A stretch of DNA of 64,000 bases, from assembly GCF_046600735.1 (NCBI RefSeq), contig NZ_JBJMAW010000008.1:94053-158052 (forward strand), read 5' to 3'. This stretch comes from Novilysobacter_A longmucuonensis. GTDB lineage: Bacteria > Pseudomonadota > Gammaproteobacteria > Xanthomonadales > Xanthomonadaceae. The stretch's first letter is position 1, and each line of letters begins with the position of its first letter. The notes beneath the pieces are model-generated. The model ran no database searches and was not told where the DNA came from. It worked only from the letters and a program-made list of their open reading frames with translations. Shown here in pieces: positions 48,851-57,756 of this stretch. The position numbers and the translations under genes were made by a program.

Positions 48851-51307
48851 ATGTCCATGCACGATGCAGACGCTGCCGTTGTCGAGCACGCCGTCGACAC
48901 GACCACGACCGTTCGCACCACCCACGCGCACCACGACGACAGCCCCGGCTTTGCGCTGACCCCACCCGCCGCCGCGTCCAGCATGAGCGTGACCAAGCGC
49001 AACGGCGCGCGCGAGCCGGTCGACCTCAACAAGATCGTGCGCGCGATCACCCGCTGCAGCCAGGACCTGTATGCGATCGATCCGATGCGCGTCGCCACGC
49101 GCACGATCTCCGGGCTTTACGACGGCGCCAGCACCCGCGAACTCGACGAGTTGTCGATCCGCACCGCCGCGCTGCTGACCGCCGAGGAGCCCGAGTACGG
49201 CCGGCTCGCCGCGCGCCTGCTGGCCGGGGTGATCGAGAAGGAAGTCGCGGCGATCGACATCAACGCGTTCTCGCAATCGGTGCAGCGCGGCTTCGATCTG
49301 GGACTGGTCAACCCGCGCCTGCTCGGATTCGTGCAGGCCAACGCGCGCAAGCTCAATGACGCGATCGACCACAGCCTTACCCATCGCTTCGACTACTTCG
49401 GCCTGCGCACGCTGTACGACCGGTATCTCTTGCGCCACCCGACCGCGCGGACGGTGATCGAGACGCCGCAGCAGTTCTTCCTGCGCGTGGCCTGCGCACT
49501 GTCGGAGGACGTGGCCGATGCGCTCGCGCTGTACCGACGCATGGCGCAGCTCGACTACATCCCGAGTTCTCCGACGCTGTTCAATGCCGGCACCACCCAC
49601 GAGCAGCTGTCGAGCTGTTTCCTGCTCGATTCGCCCGAGGATTCGCTGGAGGCTATCTACCAGCGCTACATGGACGTGGCCAAGCTCAGCAAGTTCAGCG
49701 GCGGCATCGGGCTGAGCTACACGCGGATCCGCTCGCGCGGTTCGCTGATCCGGTCGACGAATGGATTGAGCAACGGCATCGTGCCGTGGCTGAAGACGCT
49801 TGATGCCTCGGTCGCGGCGGTCAACCAGGGCGGCAAGCGCAAGGGCGCGGCCTGCGTCTACCTGGAGCCGTGGCATGCCGATGTCGAGGAGTTCCTGGAG
49901 CTGCGCGACAACACCGGCGACGAGGCGCGCCGCACCCACAACCTCAACCTCGCCAACTGGATCCCCGACGAGTTCATGCGCCGGGTCGAGAGCGATGCGA
50001 CGTGGTCGCTGTTCGACCCCCACCAGGTGCCGCAATTGACCGACCTGTTTGGCGAGGCGTTCGATCGCGCCTACTTTGCGGCCGAGGCCGCCGGTCTGGC
50101 CAGCAAGCAGGTCAAGGCGCGCGAGCTGTACGGCCGGATGATGCGCACGCTGGCCCAGACCGGCAACGGCTGGATGAACTTCAAGGACAAGTCCAACCGC
50201 GCCTGCAACCAGACCGCGCGCGCCGGCAACGTGGTGCACCTGTCCAACCTGTGCACCGAGATCCTGGAGGTCACATCGCAGGACGAAACCGCGGTATGCA
50301 ACCTGGGCTCGATCAACCTGTCGCACCACGTCGAGCTGCTTGACGACGGCAAGGCCGCGTTCGACTTCGAGAAGCTCGCCGAGACCGTGCGCCTGGCGGT
50401 GCGCCAGCTCGACCGCGTGATCGACCTTAACTTCTATCCGATCGAGACCGCGCGCCGCGCCAACCTCAAGTGGCGCCCGGTCGGGCTGGGCGTGATGGGC
50501 CTGCAGGACGTGTTCTTCAAGCTGCGATTGCCGTTCGATTCCGAACCGGCGCGGCAGCTGTCGCGCGGGATCGCCGAAGCGATCTACTTCCATGCGTTGT
50601 CGGCGTCGAACGAGCTGGCGCTGGAGCAGGGGCGCCACCCGGGCTTCGACGACACCCGCGCCGCCCGCGGCGAGTTGCAGTTCGACGCATGGGACGCCAC
50701 CCCGACCGACGGCGCACGCTGGGACGCCCTGCGCGAGCGGATCAAGCAGCACGGCCTGCGCAACTCGCTGCTGGTCGCGATCGCGCCGACCGCGACCATC
50801 GCCTCGATCGCAGGCTGCTACGAATGCATCGAGCCTCAGGTGTCCAACCTGTTCAAGCGCGAGACGCTGTCGGGCGATTTCCTGGTGGTCAACAGGTATC
50901 TTGCCGAGGAGCTCAAGCAGCTCGGGCTGTGGACGCCGGAACTGCGCGACGCGATCAAGCTGGCCGAGGGCTCGGTCCAGGGCATCACCCAGATCCCCCA
51001 GTCGCTGCGCGCGGTCTACCGCACAGTGTGGGAGGTGCCGATGCGCTCGCTGATCGACATGGCCGCCGAGCGCGGCGCGTTCATCGACCAGAGCCAGTCG
51101 CTGAACCTGTTCATCGAGAGCCCGAACATCGGCGCGTTGTCGTCGATGTACATGTATGCGTGGAAGCAGGGATTGAAGACGACGTATTACCTGCGCTCGC
51201 GGCCGGCGACACGGATCGCGAAGTCGACGGTGAGTGCGATGGCGGCGCCTGAAGCAGCCATCGCGTGCTCGCTCGAGAATCCCGCGTCCTGCGAGGCCTG
51301 CCAATAG
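48851..51307 (+). CDS. nrdA: Ribonucleoside-diphosphate reductase, alpha subunit (class I)
   Basis: NrdA reduces ribonucleoside diphosphates to deoxy forms. The 818-residue protein has a His/Thr-rich N-terminal tail and an ATP-cone domain (about 45-135, VTKRNGAREPVDLNKIVRAI), the overall activity switch. The catalytic set is intact: C256 (LSSCFLLD), N466/C468/E470 (SNLCTEI), C483 (AVCNLGSINL) and the Tyr pair in LKTTYYLRSR. It ends with a CxxC tail (SCEACQ) for thioredoxin. The ATG at 48851 follows a leader of about 530 bases with the cobalamin riboswitch. nrdB follows after a REP. Confidence 0.96.
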   Translation: MSMHDADAAVVEHAVDTTTTVRTTHAHHDDSPGFALTPPAAASSMSVTKRNGAREPVDLNKIVRAITRCSQDLYAIDPMRVATRTISGLYDGASTRELDELSIRTAALLTAEEPEYGRLAARLLAGVIEKEVAAIDINAFSQSVQRGFDLGLVNPRLLGFVQANARKLNDAIDHSLTHRFDYFGLRTLYDRYLLRHPTARTVIETPQQFFLRVACALSEDVADALALYRRMAQLDYIPSSPTLFNAGTTHEQLSSCFLLDSPEDSLEAIYQRYMDVAKLSKFSGGIGLSYTRIRSRGSLIRSTNGLSNGIVPWLKTLDASVAAVNQGGKRKGAACVYLEPWHADVEEFLELRDNTGDEARRTHNLNLANWIPDEFMRRVESDATWSLFDPHQVPQLTDLFGEAFDRAYFAAEAAGLASKQVKARELYGRMMRTLAQTGNGWMNFKDKSNRACNQTARAGNVVHLSNLCTEILEVTSQDETAVCNLGSINLSHHVELLDDGKAAFDFEKLAETVRLAVRQLDRVIDLNFYPIETARRANLKWRPVGLGVMGLQDVFFKLRLPFDSEPARQLSRGIAEAIYFHALSASNELALEQGRHPGFDDTRAARGELQFDAWDATPTDGARWDALRERIKQHGLRNSLLVAIAPTATIASIAGCYECIEPQVSNLFKRETLSGDFLVVNRYLAEELKQLGLWTPELRDAIKLAEGSVQGITQIPQSLRAVYRTVWEVPMRSLIDMAAERGAFIDQSQSLNLFIESPNIGALSSMYMYAWKQGLKTTYYLRSRPATRIAKSTVSAMAAPEAAIACSLENPASCEACQ

Positions 51308-51316
51308 CGATGCCGC

Positions 51317-51394
51317 TGTAGGAGCGGCTTCAGCCGCGATCGGGAGCCGGCGCGCGCGATTGGAGATCCGATCGCGGCTGAAGCCGCTCCTACG
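51317..51394. repeat. REP dimer between nrdA and nrdB
   Basis: TGTAGGAGCGGCTTCAGCCG, then CGATCG, faces GATCGCGGCTGAAGCCGCTC, then CTACG. It fills most of the 111-base gap inside the operon and ends shortly before the nrdB ribosome-binding site (AGGA). Confidence 0.88.
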
Positions 51395-51418
51395 CAGTCC
51401 GAACATCCAGGAAAAATC

Positions 51419-52426
51419 ATGTCCAACCTCCTACTCTCCCCCGGCTTCGACCTCACGCTGCGGCCGATGCGCTATCCGCAGTTCTACGAGATGTACCGCG
51501 ACGCGATCCGCAACACCTGGACGGTCGAAGAGGTCGACTTCTCGCTCGATGTCAACGACCTGCGCGACAAGTTGGGTCCGGCCGAGCGCCACCTGGTCGA
51601 GCGGCTGGTCGCGTTCTTCGCCACCGGCGACAGCATCGTGTCCAACAACCTGGTGCTGAACCTCTACCAGCACATCAACGCGCCCGAGGCGCGCATGTAC
51701 CTGTCGCGGCAGCTGTACGAGGAAGCACTGCACGTGCAGTTCTACCTCACTCTGCTCGACACCTACCTGCCCGACCCGGCCGAGCGCGCCAAGGCTTTCG
51801 ACGCAATCGAGAACATCCCCTCGATCCGCGCCAAGGCCGAATTCTGCTTCCGCTGGATCGACTCGATGCAGGAAATTCAGCGCATCGAGACGCGCGAGCA
51901 GCGCCGCCAGTTCCTGCTCAACCTGATCTGCTTCGCCGGCTGCATCGAGGGCCTGTTCTTCTTCGCCGCGTTCGCCTACGTGTATTACCTGCGCTCGCGC
52001 GGGCTGCTCAATGGCCTGGCCTCGGGCACCAACTGGGTATTCCGCGACGAAAGCGGGCACATGACGTTCGCGTTCGAGGTGATCAAGACCGCGCGCGAGG
52101 AGGAACCCGACCTGTTCGATGCCGACCTGCGCGCGCAGGTGATCGATATGTTCGAGCAGGCGGTCGAATGCGAAACCCTGTTCGCGCAGGACGTGTTGTC
52201 CGGCGGCGTGGTCGGCCTGTCACCCAGGGACATGCGCCAGTACCTCGAATACTGCGCCGACCAGCGCCTGGCCCAGCTCGGCATGCCCAAACACTTCGGG
52301 TCGAGCAACCCGTTCGGCTTTATGGACCTGCAGGACGTGCAGGAGGTGACCAATTTCTTCGAGCGCCGGGTGTCGGCCTATCAGGTGGGCGTGCAGGGCG
52401 AAGTTGCGTTCGACGCGGCGTTCTAG
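51419..52426 (+). CDS. nrdB: Ribonucleoside-diphosphate reductase, beta subunit
   Basis: NrdB houses the diiron/tyrosyl radical cofactor that starts catalysis in NrdA. The 335-residue helical protein has probable iron ligands D71, E102 and H105 (YEEALHVQFY), the Glu in GCIEGLFFF, and the Glu and His in FRDESGHMTF. The radical-site Tyr109 lies four residues after H105, as in E. coli Y122. The C-terminal tail (GVQGEVAFDAAF) would bind NrdA. It shares the nrdA promoter and riboswitch, with a REP element between the two genes. Confidence 0.95.
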   Translation: MSNLLLSPGFDLTLRPMRYPQFYEMYRDAIRNTWTVEEVDFSLDVNDLRDKLGPAERHLVERLVAFFATGDSIVSNNLVLNLYQHINAPEARMYLSRQLYEEALHVQFYLTLLDTYLPDPAERAKAFDAIENIPSIRAKAEFCFRWIDSMQEIQRIETREQRRQFLLNLICFAGCIEGLFFFAAFAYVYYLRSRGLLNGLASGTNWVFRDESGHMTFAFEVIKTAREEEPDLFDADLRAQVIDMFEQAVECETLFAQDVLSGGVVGLSPRDMRQYLEYCADQRLAQLGMPKHFGSSNPFGFMDLQDVQEVTNFFERRVSAYQVGVQGEVAFDAAF

Positions 52427-52437
52427 CTCGCGTCTTT

Positions 52438-52515
52438 CGTAGGAGCGGCTTCAGCCGCGATCGTGACGGCATTCGCACGCGCCGGTTTCCGATCGCGGCT
52501 GAAGCCGCTCCTACG
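52438..52515. repeat. REP dimer after nrdB
   Basis: CGTAGGAGCGGCTTCAGCCG, then CGATCG, faces CGATCGCGGCTGAAGCCGCT, then CCTACG. It is nearly the same as the dimer between nrdA and nrdB. Confidence 0.88.
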
Positions 52516-52527
52516 GGCGCCGGAACG

Positions 52528-52554
52528 AAAAAGCCCCGCTACTGCGGGGCTTCT
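52528..52554 (-). terminator. Terminator of gap
   Basis: On the reverse strand, AGCCCCGCAGTAGCGGGGCT is followed by TTTTT. It lies 20 bases after the gap stop codon, and nrdB converges from the other side. Confidence 0.9.
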
Positions 52555-52575
52555 CCATCCAACTGCGATGCCGGC

Positions 52576-53580
52576 TTACTTCGCCGCCACCACCCGGGCC
52601 ATCTCCAGGCACTTGTTCGAATAACCCCACTCGTTGTCGTACCAGCTGACCAGCTTGACGAAGGTGGCGTCCAGCGCGATGCCGGCGCCGGCATCGAAGA
52701 TCGAGGTGCGTGCATCACCGCGGAAGTCGGTCGCGACCACCATGTCCTCGGTGTAGCCCAGGATGCCCTTCAGCGCGCCTTCGCTCTGCGCCTTCATCTC
52801 GGCGCAGATCTCGGCATAGCTGGCGTCCTTTTCCAGCTCGACGGTCAAATCGACCACCGACACGTCCGAGGTCGGCACGCGGAAACTCATGCCGGTGAGC
52901 TTCTTGTTGAGCTCGGGGATGACCTTGCCGACCGCCTTGGCCGCGCCGGTGCTGGACGGGATGATGTTCTCCAGGATGCCGCGGCCGCCGCGCCAGTCCT
53001 TATTGCTGGGGCTGTCGACGGTCTTCTGGGTCGCGGTGGCGGCGTGCACGGTGGTCATCAGGCCGCGCTTGATGCCCCACTTGTCGTTGAGCACCTTGGC
53101 CAGCGGCGCCACGCAGTTGGTGGTGCAACTGGCATTGGAGAGGATCGCCTCGCCGTTGTAGCTCTTGTGGTTCACGCCGAACACGAACATCGGCGTGTCG
53201 TCCTTGGAAGGGGCCGACATGATGACCTTCGATGCGCCGGCATCGAGATGCTTCTGCGCGGTGTCCTTGGTCAGGAACAGCCCGGTGGACTCGATCACCA
53301 CCTCGGCGCCGACCTCGTCCCACTTCAGGTTGGCCGGGTCGCGCTCCTGGGTCAGGCGGATCTTCCGGCCGTTGACGATCAGATGGCTGCCCTCGACCGC
53401 GACCTCGCCCTTGAAGCGCCCGTGCACCGAGTCGTACTGGAGCATGTAGGCGAGGTAGTCCGGCTCGAGCAGATCGTTGATCGCGACGATCTCGATGTCG
53501 CCTGCGAAGTTCTGCACGGCCGAGCGCAGCACATTGCGTCCGATGCGGCCGAAGCCGTTGATACCAACCTTGATCGCCAT
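52576..53580 (-). CDS. gap: Glyceraldehyde-3-phosphate dehydrogenase, type I
   Basis: GAPDH oxidises glyceraldehyde 3-phosphate to 1,3-bisphosphoglycerate with NAD. The 334-residue protein starts MAIKVGINGFGRIGRNVLRS (Rossmann loop). It has the catalytic C152 (SNASCTTNCVAPL) and H179 (TTVHAATATQ), and ends with YDNEWGYSNKCLEMARVV. The DLLEPDYLAYMLQYDSVHGR region fits NAD-dependent GapA. AGGAGCC precedes the ATG. It provides the step before pgk, but lies 9 kb from that gene here. Confidence 0.97.
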   Translation of the reverse strand: MAIKVGINGFGRIGRNVLRSAVQNFAGDIEIVAINDLLEPDYLAYMLQYDSVHGRFKGEVAVEGSHLIVNGRKIRLTQERDPANLKWDEVGAEVVIESTGLFLTKDTAQKHLDAGASKVIMSAPSKDDTPMFVFGVNHKSYNGEAILSNASCTTNCVAPLAKVLNDKWGIKRGLMTTVHAATATQKTVDSPSNKDWRGGRGILENIIPSSTGAAKAVGKVIPELNKKLTGMSFRVPTSDVSVVDLTVELEKDASYAEICAEMKAQSEGALKGILGYTEDMVVATDFRGDARTSIFDAGAGIALDATFVKLVSWYDNEWGYSNKCLEMARVVAAK

Positions 53581-53669
53581 TTCGGGGCTCCTGACAGGCG
53601 GATGACATGAAAGCCCGGTATTTTAGCGTCTCGGGTGGAATCCGTTCACCCCGCATCCGGAATGCTGCC

Positions 53670-54506
53670 ATGCGCCTTGTGCATCTGACTGCGATCTTGC
53701 CGAAACTCCCGCCCAGACGCCTGCCTGTCGTGCTGCTCACTGTGTTGCTGGTCTTTGCCGGACCGGCGACCGCCTGGGGGCCGCTGGGCCACCGGCTGGT
53801 CGCGGCGCTGGCCTGGGACGACCTGACGCCGCAGGCCCGCACGGACATCGCCGACCTGCTCGCGGCCGAAGCCGAGCCGAGCCTGCCCGGCGTGGCCACC
53901 TGGGCCGACCAGGTGCGTGCCAACGATCCGGACCTGGGCAGGCGCAGCGCGCCGTGGCACTACGTCAACATCGCCGAACACGATTGCCGGTATGACGCCG
54001 AACGCGCCTGCGCCGGCGGCGACTGCGTGGTCGAGGCGATCAACGCCCAGGCCGCGATCCTCGCCGACCGTACCCAGCCCCGCGCCGCGCGCGTGCAGGC
54101 GCTGAAGTTCGTGGTGCATTTCGTCGGCGACGTGCACCAGCCGCAGCACGCCGGCTACGGCGACGACCGCGGCGGCAACGATGTCGAGGTCACCCTGCCC
54201 GACGCCCACGGCGAGGACGACGGCAGCAATCTGCACGCGCTGTGGGACAGCGGCTTGTTGCGCACCGCCGCGCTCGACGAGGCGGCCTACCTGCACCGGC
54301 TGCGCGCCATGCCGCTGGCGGTGTCGGCCGACGGCGATGCCGCGGCCTGGGCGGAAACCTCGTGCCGGATCGCGGTGCAGACCTACCCGGCGCAGGCGGC
54401 CATCGCGCCGGCCTATGTCGAGCGCTGGCGGCCGGTGGCCGAGGCGCAGCTGCGCCGCGGCGGGAGCCACCTGGCGGCCATGCTCAACGCCGCGCTCGGC
54501 GGCTGA
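53670..54506 (+). CDS. S1/P1-type zinc nuclease, secreted
   Basis: This 278-residue exported nuclease belongs to the S1/P1/phospholipase C-like fold and would degrade single-stranded DNA or RNA outside the cytoplasm. After the signal peptide (VVLLTVLLVFAGPATA) the mature chain begins with Trp (WGPLGHRLVAALA), the residue whose amino end binds zinc in this family. Other probable zinc ligands are in WADQVRANDPDL, PWHYVNIAE, VVHFVGDVHQPQHAGYGDDR and NLHALWDSGLL. The ATG at 53670 is preferred over one at 53607 because the signal peptide then lies nearer the start. Confidence 0.9.
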   Translation: MRLVHLTAILPKLPPRRLPVVLLTVLLVFAGPATAWGPLGHRLVAALAWDDLTPQARTDIADLLAAEAEPSLPGVATWADQVRANDPDLGRRSAPWHYVNIAEHDCRYDAERACAGGDCVVEAINAQAAILADRTQPRAARVQALKFVVHFVGDVHQPQHAGYGDDRGGNDVEVTLPDAHGEDDGSNLHALWDSGLLRTAALDEAAYLHRLRAMPLAVSADGDAAAWAETSCRIAVQTYPAQAAIAPAYVERWRPVAEAQLRRGGSHLAAMLNAALGG

Positions 54507-54510
54507 GCGC

Positions 54511-54587
54511 TGCAGGAGCGGCTTCAGCCGCGATCGTGAGCAGACCGGCTGCGCCGATTCCGGATCGCGGCTGAAGCCGCTCCTACC
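54511..54587. repeat. REP dimer after the nuclease gene
   Basis: TGCAGGAGCGGCTTCAGCCG, then CGATCG, faces GGATCGCGGCTGAAGCCGCT, then CCTACC. Confidence 0.85.
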
Positions 54588-54636
54588 GGGGCGAAGGGTC
54601 CGGCTTTCAATCACGACCGGAGCGGCAAGGACATTC

Positions 54637-54743
54637 GACGCGGATCAGAGCAAAAAGAACGCGGATCAAAGCAGGTGGGAAGGTAAGAGCGCCTTTATCC
54701 GGTTTATCCGCTTCATCCGCCTTTTTTCGCTCCGATCCGCGTC
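54637..54743. repeat. Dispersed inverted repeat, family E copy 2
   Basis: GACGCGGATCAGAGCAAAAA, then GAACGCGGAT, faces ATCCGCCTTTTTTCGCTCCG, then ATCCGCGTC. It is related to 28413-28495 but has a longer centre that repeats TTTATCCG. Confidence 0.75.
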
Positions 54744-54768
54744 AAAATATCTTACCGATCCAGCAATT

Positions 54769-54794
54769 CGATCGCGGCTGAAGCCGCTCCTACG
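54769..54794 (-). repeat. Single REP unit
   Basis: GATCGCGGCTGAAGCCGCTC, then CTACGG, lies just upstream of the TSUP gene. With the two elements before it, the whole 320-base gap is repeat sequence. Confidence 0.8.
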
Positions 54795-54829
54795 GGGGAT
54801 TACGGCGCGCTCGCGTAGCATGCGCGCGC

Positions 54830-55579
54830 ATGGGCGAGACCGAACTGCTCCTGGCGCTGCTGTTGCTGGTCGTGGCGACGCTGTATTCGTCGGTCGGCCA
54901 TGCCGGCGCCAGTGGGTACATCGCGGCGATGGCGCTGCTCGGGTTCGCGCCCGAGCAGATGCGCCCGACCGCGCTCGCGCTGAACCTGCTGGTCGGCGGC
55001 ATCGGCCTGATCCGCTTCTGGCGGAACGGGCACGTGCGGTGGCGCAACGTGCTGCCGTTCGTGCTGAGCTCGGCGCCGGCGGCGTTCTTTGCCGCGCAGG
55101 TGACGCTTGCGCGCGAGAGCTATTCGATGCTGCTGGGCGCGGTGCTGCTGGTCGCGGCGTTCGGTGTCTTCCGCAGCGCGGCAAACGCCGAGTCCGAGGA
55201 CGTCCGGGCGATCGGGCGTCGCGTGCCGTGGCTGCCGGGCCTGCTGGCCGGCGGCGCGATCGGGGTGCTGTCGGGGCTGACCGGCACCGGCGGGGCGATC
55301 TTCCTGACCCCGCTACTGTTGTTCGCGCACTGGATGCCGACGCGCGAGGCCAGCGGCACTTCGGTCGCGTTCGTCTGGATCAATTCGCTGACCGCCCTGA
55401 GCGGCCTGCTGCATGCCACCGGCACGCTGCCGGTCGCCTTGCCGGCGTGGCTGATGGCAGTGGCGCTCGGCGCACTGATCGGCACGCAGCTGGGCCTGAA
55501 GTGGCTGCCCGTGAAGATGCTGCGGCGAGCGCTCGGAGTGGTGCTGCTGATCGCCGCCGGCAAGCTGCTGCTGGCGTAG
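54830..55579 (+). CDS. TSUP (TauE/SafE) family permease
   Basis: This 249-residue inner-membrane protein has about eight helices in two similar halves, each with the TSUP signature: LYSSVGHAGASGYIAAMALL in the first and GVLSGLTGTGGAIFLTPLLL in the second. Family members export or import sulfite, sulfoacetate or other small organosulfur anions; the substrate is not evident here and no sulfur-metabolism gene is adjacent. It is flanked by repeats and appears monocistronic. Confidence 0.9.
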   Translation: MGETELLLALLLLVVATLYSSVGHAGASGYIAAMALLGFAPEQMRPTALALNLLVGGIGLIRFWRNGHVRWRNVLPFVLSSAPAAFFAAQVTLARESYSMLLGAVLLVAAFGVFRSAANAESEDVRAIGRRVPWLPGLLAGGAIGVLSGLTGTGGAIFLTPLLLFAHWMPTREASGTSVAFVWINSLTALSGLLHATGTLPVALPAWLMAVALGALIGTQLGLKWLPVKMLRRALGVVLLIAAGKLLLA

Positions 55580-55650
55580 GGTGGGCACGGTCTTTGTGCC
55601 CGCCGACCGGGAACGGCGATGGTGGGCACCGATAGCGTGCCCACCCTGCG
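55576..55650. repeat. Palindromic repeat GTAGGGTGGGCAC type
   Basis: GTAGGGTGGGCACGG and CGTGCCCACCCTGCGG face each other across about 44 bases. The element overlaps the stop codon of the TSUP gene and lies between two convergent genes. Confidence 0.65.
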
Positions 55651-55688
55651 GTCCTCGCCGCAATGCAGCGAGTGGCCGCCGAGATCGC

Positions 55689-57398
55689 TCAGCCCTGCAC
55701 TTCTGCCGGCTTATCCGGTTCGAACGTGACCGGCACCCGCACCCGGCTGGCCACCGGCTTGCCATCCTGGATCTTCGGGTTGAACGACCACTTCCACGCC
55801 GCCTCGACCGCGGCGGTATCGAACACCCCGGCCGGTGTGGCGCTCTCGACCTCCACTGCGGTCGGCTTGCCGTCGGCGCCGATGTCGACCAGCAGCACCA
55901 CCTTTCCACCCACGCGCTGTTCAGCGGCTTGTGCTGGATAGCGCGGCGGGTGCAGCGCTCTGGCGGCGTTGCCGGCGTCAAGCAGTGCGGGTGGCGCGGG
56001 TGGTGCCGGCGGTGCAGGCGGCGCCGATGGTGCAGGCGGTGCCGCCGATCCCGGAGCTGGAAGTGCCGCAGGCGGCGCAGGCGGCGCGGGCGGTGCGGGT
56101 GGCCGCGGAGGCGGCGGCGCAGGCGGCGGGTTCGATGTCAGCCTTAGTCCGAGCTCGATTGCTTCCGAGCCCCCCGTCGAAGCTTTGCCAATCCTGATTC
56201 CGGAAGCCTCTCCATTCCGAACGATCAGACGCGGCGATCCCACTACTGCGCCGTCCCGGGCAATGGAAGAGCGGAAATCGATCGTTCCATCGGGTCGCGG
56301 GGCCGCCGTGGCCGTCACTTCCCACAGCTGACCGTTTTCCCGCACGTTGAATGAAAACGGCTGGCCGGCGGGGTTGGCCAATGTGAAGTCATGCATGTCC
56401 CCACTGCCAATCTGCAGCGTGACATCGGCTCGGACCATTCCTGCGGCTGCGCCGTCAGCAGCAATGGACTCGCTGCGCTTGGGCTGCGCGGCCCAGGCCG
56501 AGACACCGGCGGTCACCGTCAGCACGGTCACCACCAGGCTGCCGGTAATCCAGCGGGACAACGAGGGAGCAGGTTGCTTGAGCATGGCGATTCTCTCCTT
56601 GAGCGGATGGGCGCGGCTGCCGTCGTAAGCCAGCCAGTGACACCCCAGCGGCAGCGGCTGCGCGGCGAGCTGGGTCCTGAACATCGCCTCGCCGTAGGCG
56701 CGGCGCGATTGCGGGTGGCGCGCGATCACGCGCTGGTCGCAGGCCAGTTCCTGGTCCTGGCGAAAATGCCGCGCGGCCAGGTGCAACAGGGGGTTGAACC
56801 AGAACAGGCAGCGCAGCGCGGCCGCCAGCGCATTGACCTGCAGGTCGCCGCGGCGGATGTGCAGGCGCTCGTGGGCCTGCATCAGCGCCTGCTGCTCGAG
56901 GCTGTAGCGGGTGTCGAAATCGGCCGGCACCACGATCCGCGGGCGCCACAGGCCCAGCGCCGCCGGCAACCCGTCGACCCCGCGGGCCTGCTGCAGGCCA
57001 TCGCTGCGCATGCGCAGGGGACCCAGCGCGCGGCAGAAGCGGCGCTGCTGCCGGACCAGGCGGCCCGCCAGCGCGAGCGCGCCGAGCGCCCACAACACCG
57101 CAAGCCAGAGTTGCCAGTCGATCACGCGCACCGCCCCGGTCGCGAGCACCTGCGGGACCGGGGTGCCGACGGTCACCATCGACACCGGCACCGGCGCGAC
57201 CGTCGCCGCCGGCAACAGCACCGCCAGCAACGCCGCAGGCACCAGCAGCCAGAGGCAATACGCGAGCGCCGCACCGAAGCGGCGGCGCAACGGCCGGCGC
57301 AGTGCCAGCACCAGCAACACCGCCACGCTCGAGGCCAGCGTGGTCTCGACCAGCAGCGCGATGGTGTCAGCGATAGCGGTCTCAGCGAGGCTCATCAT
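55689..57398 (-). CDS. M56 (BlaR1-like) metalloprotease fused to a TonB C-terminal domain
   Basis: This is a 569-residue membrane protein. Residues 1-300 form a BlaR1/M56 protease with several helices and the zinc motif HERLH in LMQAHERLHIRRGDLQ, plus FWFNPLLHLAARHFRQDQEL. A helix at about 287-307 (ITGSLVVTVLTVTAGVSAWA) leads into a periplasmic segment. A long Pro/Ala stretch (about 425-475) follows, then a TonB C-terminal domain (PPRYPAQAAEQRVGGKVVLL, AAVEAAWKWSFNPKIQDGKP). It lacks a penicillin-binding domain, so the signal is not a beta-lactam bound in the BlaR1 manner. The gene overlaps blaI, with GGAGGAGATCG before the ATG. Confidence 0.88.
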   Translation of the reverse strand: MMSLAETAIADTIALLVETTLASSVAVLLVLALRRPLRRRFGAALAYCLWLLVPAALLAVLLPAATVAPVPVSMVTVGTPVPQVLATGAVRVIDWQLWLAVLWALGALALAGRLVRQQRRFCRALGPLRMRSDGLQQARGVDGLPAALGLWRPRIVVPADFDTRYSLEQQALMQAHERLHIRRGDLQVNALAAALRCLFWFNPLLHLAARHFRQDQELACDQRVIARHPQSRRAYGEAMFRTQLAAQPLPLGCHWLAYDGSRAHPLKERIAMLKQPAPSLSRWITGSLVVTVLTVTAGVSAWAAQPKRSESIAADGAAAGMVRADVTLQIGSGDMHDFTLANPAGQPFSFNVRENGQLWEVTATAAPRPDGTIDFRSSIARDGAVVGSPRLIVRNGEASGIRIGKASTGGSEAIELGLRLTSNPPPAPPPPRPPAPPAPPAPPAALPAPGSAAPPAPSAPPAPPAPPAPPALLDAGNAARALHPPRYPAQAAEQRVGGKVVLLVDIGADGKPTAVEVESATPAGVFDTAAVEAAWKWSFNPKIQDGKPVASRVRVPVTFEPDKPAEVQG

Positions 57399-57753
57399 CG
57401 ATCTCCTCCAGCAATTGCCGCAGTTCGGCGATGTCCTCGCGGCTGAGCCTGCGGTGCTCGCTGAAATGCGCGACCAGCGGCGCGATGCGGCCGTCGAACA
57501 GTCGCTCCAGCAGCCCCTGGCTTTCGCCGAGCAGCCAGTCCTTGCGCTGCAGCTGCGGGGCGTAGAGATAGCGGCGACCGTGCCGTTCGGCGCTCACCGC
57601 GCCCTTGTTCAGCAGGCGGTTGAGCAAGGTCTTGATGGTCGGTTCCTGCCACTGTTGGCTGTCGGCGAGCGCCGCGACCACCTGATCGGCGGTCAGCGGA
57701 TGGCGGCGCCACAGCACGTCCATCACGATCGATTCGGCTTCGCTGATCTGCAT
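57382..57753 (-). CDS. BlaI/MecI-type transcriptional repressor
   Basis: This 123-residue winged-helix repressor (MQISEAESIVMDVLWRRHPL, VVAALADSQQWQEPTIKTLL, NRLLNKGAVSAERHGRRYLY) has a C-terminal dimerisation helix region. In the BlaR1/BlaI scheme the membrane protease leads to cleavage or release of the repressor. The target genes include at least this operon, because two matching dyads (TTAC-N4-GTAA) flank its promoter. The downstream M56-TonB gene overlaps its end by 17 bases. Confidence 0.92.
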   Translation of the reverse strand: MQISEAESIVMDVLWRRHPLTADQVVAALADSQQWQEPTIKTLLNRLLNKGAVSAERHGRRYLYAPQLQRKDWLLGESQGLLERLFDGRIAPLVAHFSEHRRLSREDIAELRQLLEEIDDEPR

Positions 57754-57756
57754 CGT

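Noticed and set aside
55970..56140. Glycine/alanine-rich plus-strand frame opposite the M56-TonB gene, resembling a PE-PGRS-like protein.
   Set aside because: It is the reverse complement of the Pro/Ala rod codons of the real gene; no start, ribosome-binding site or independent support.
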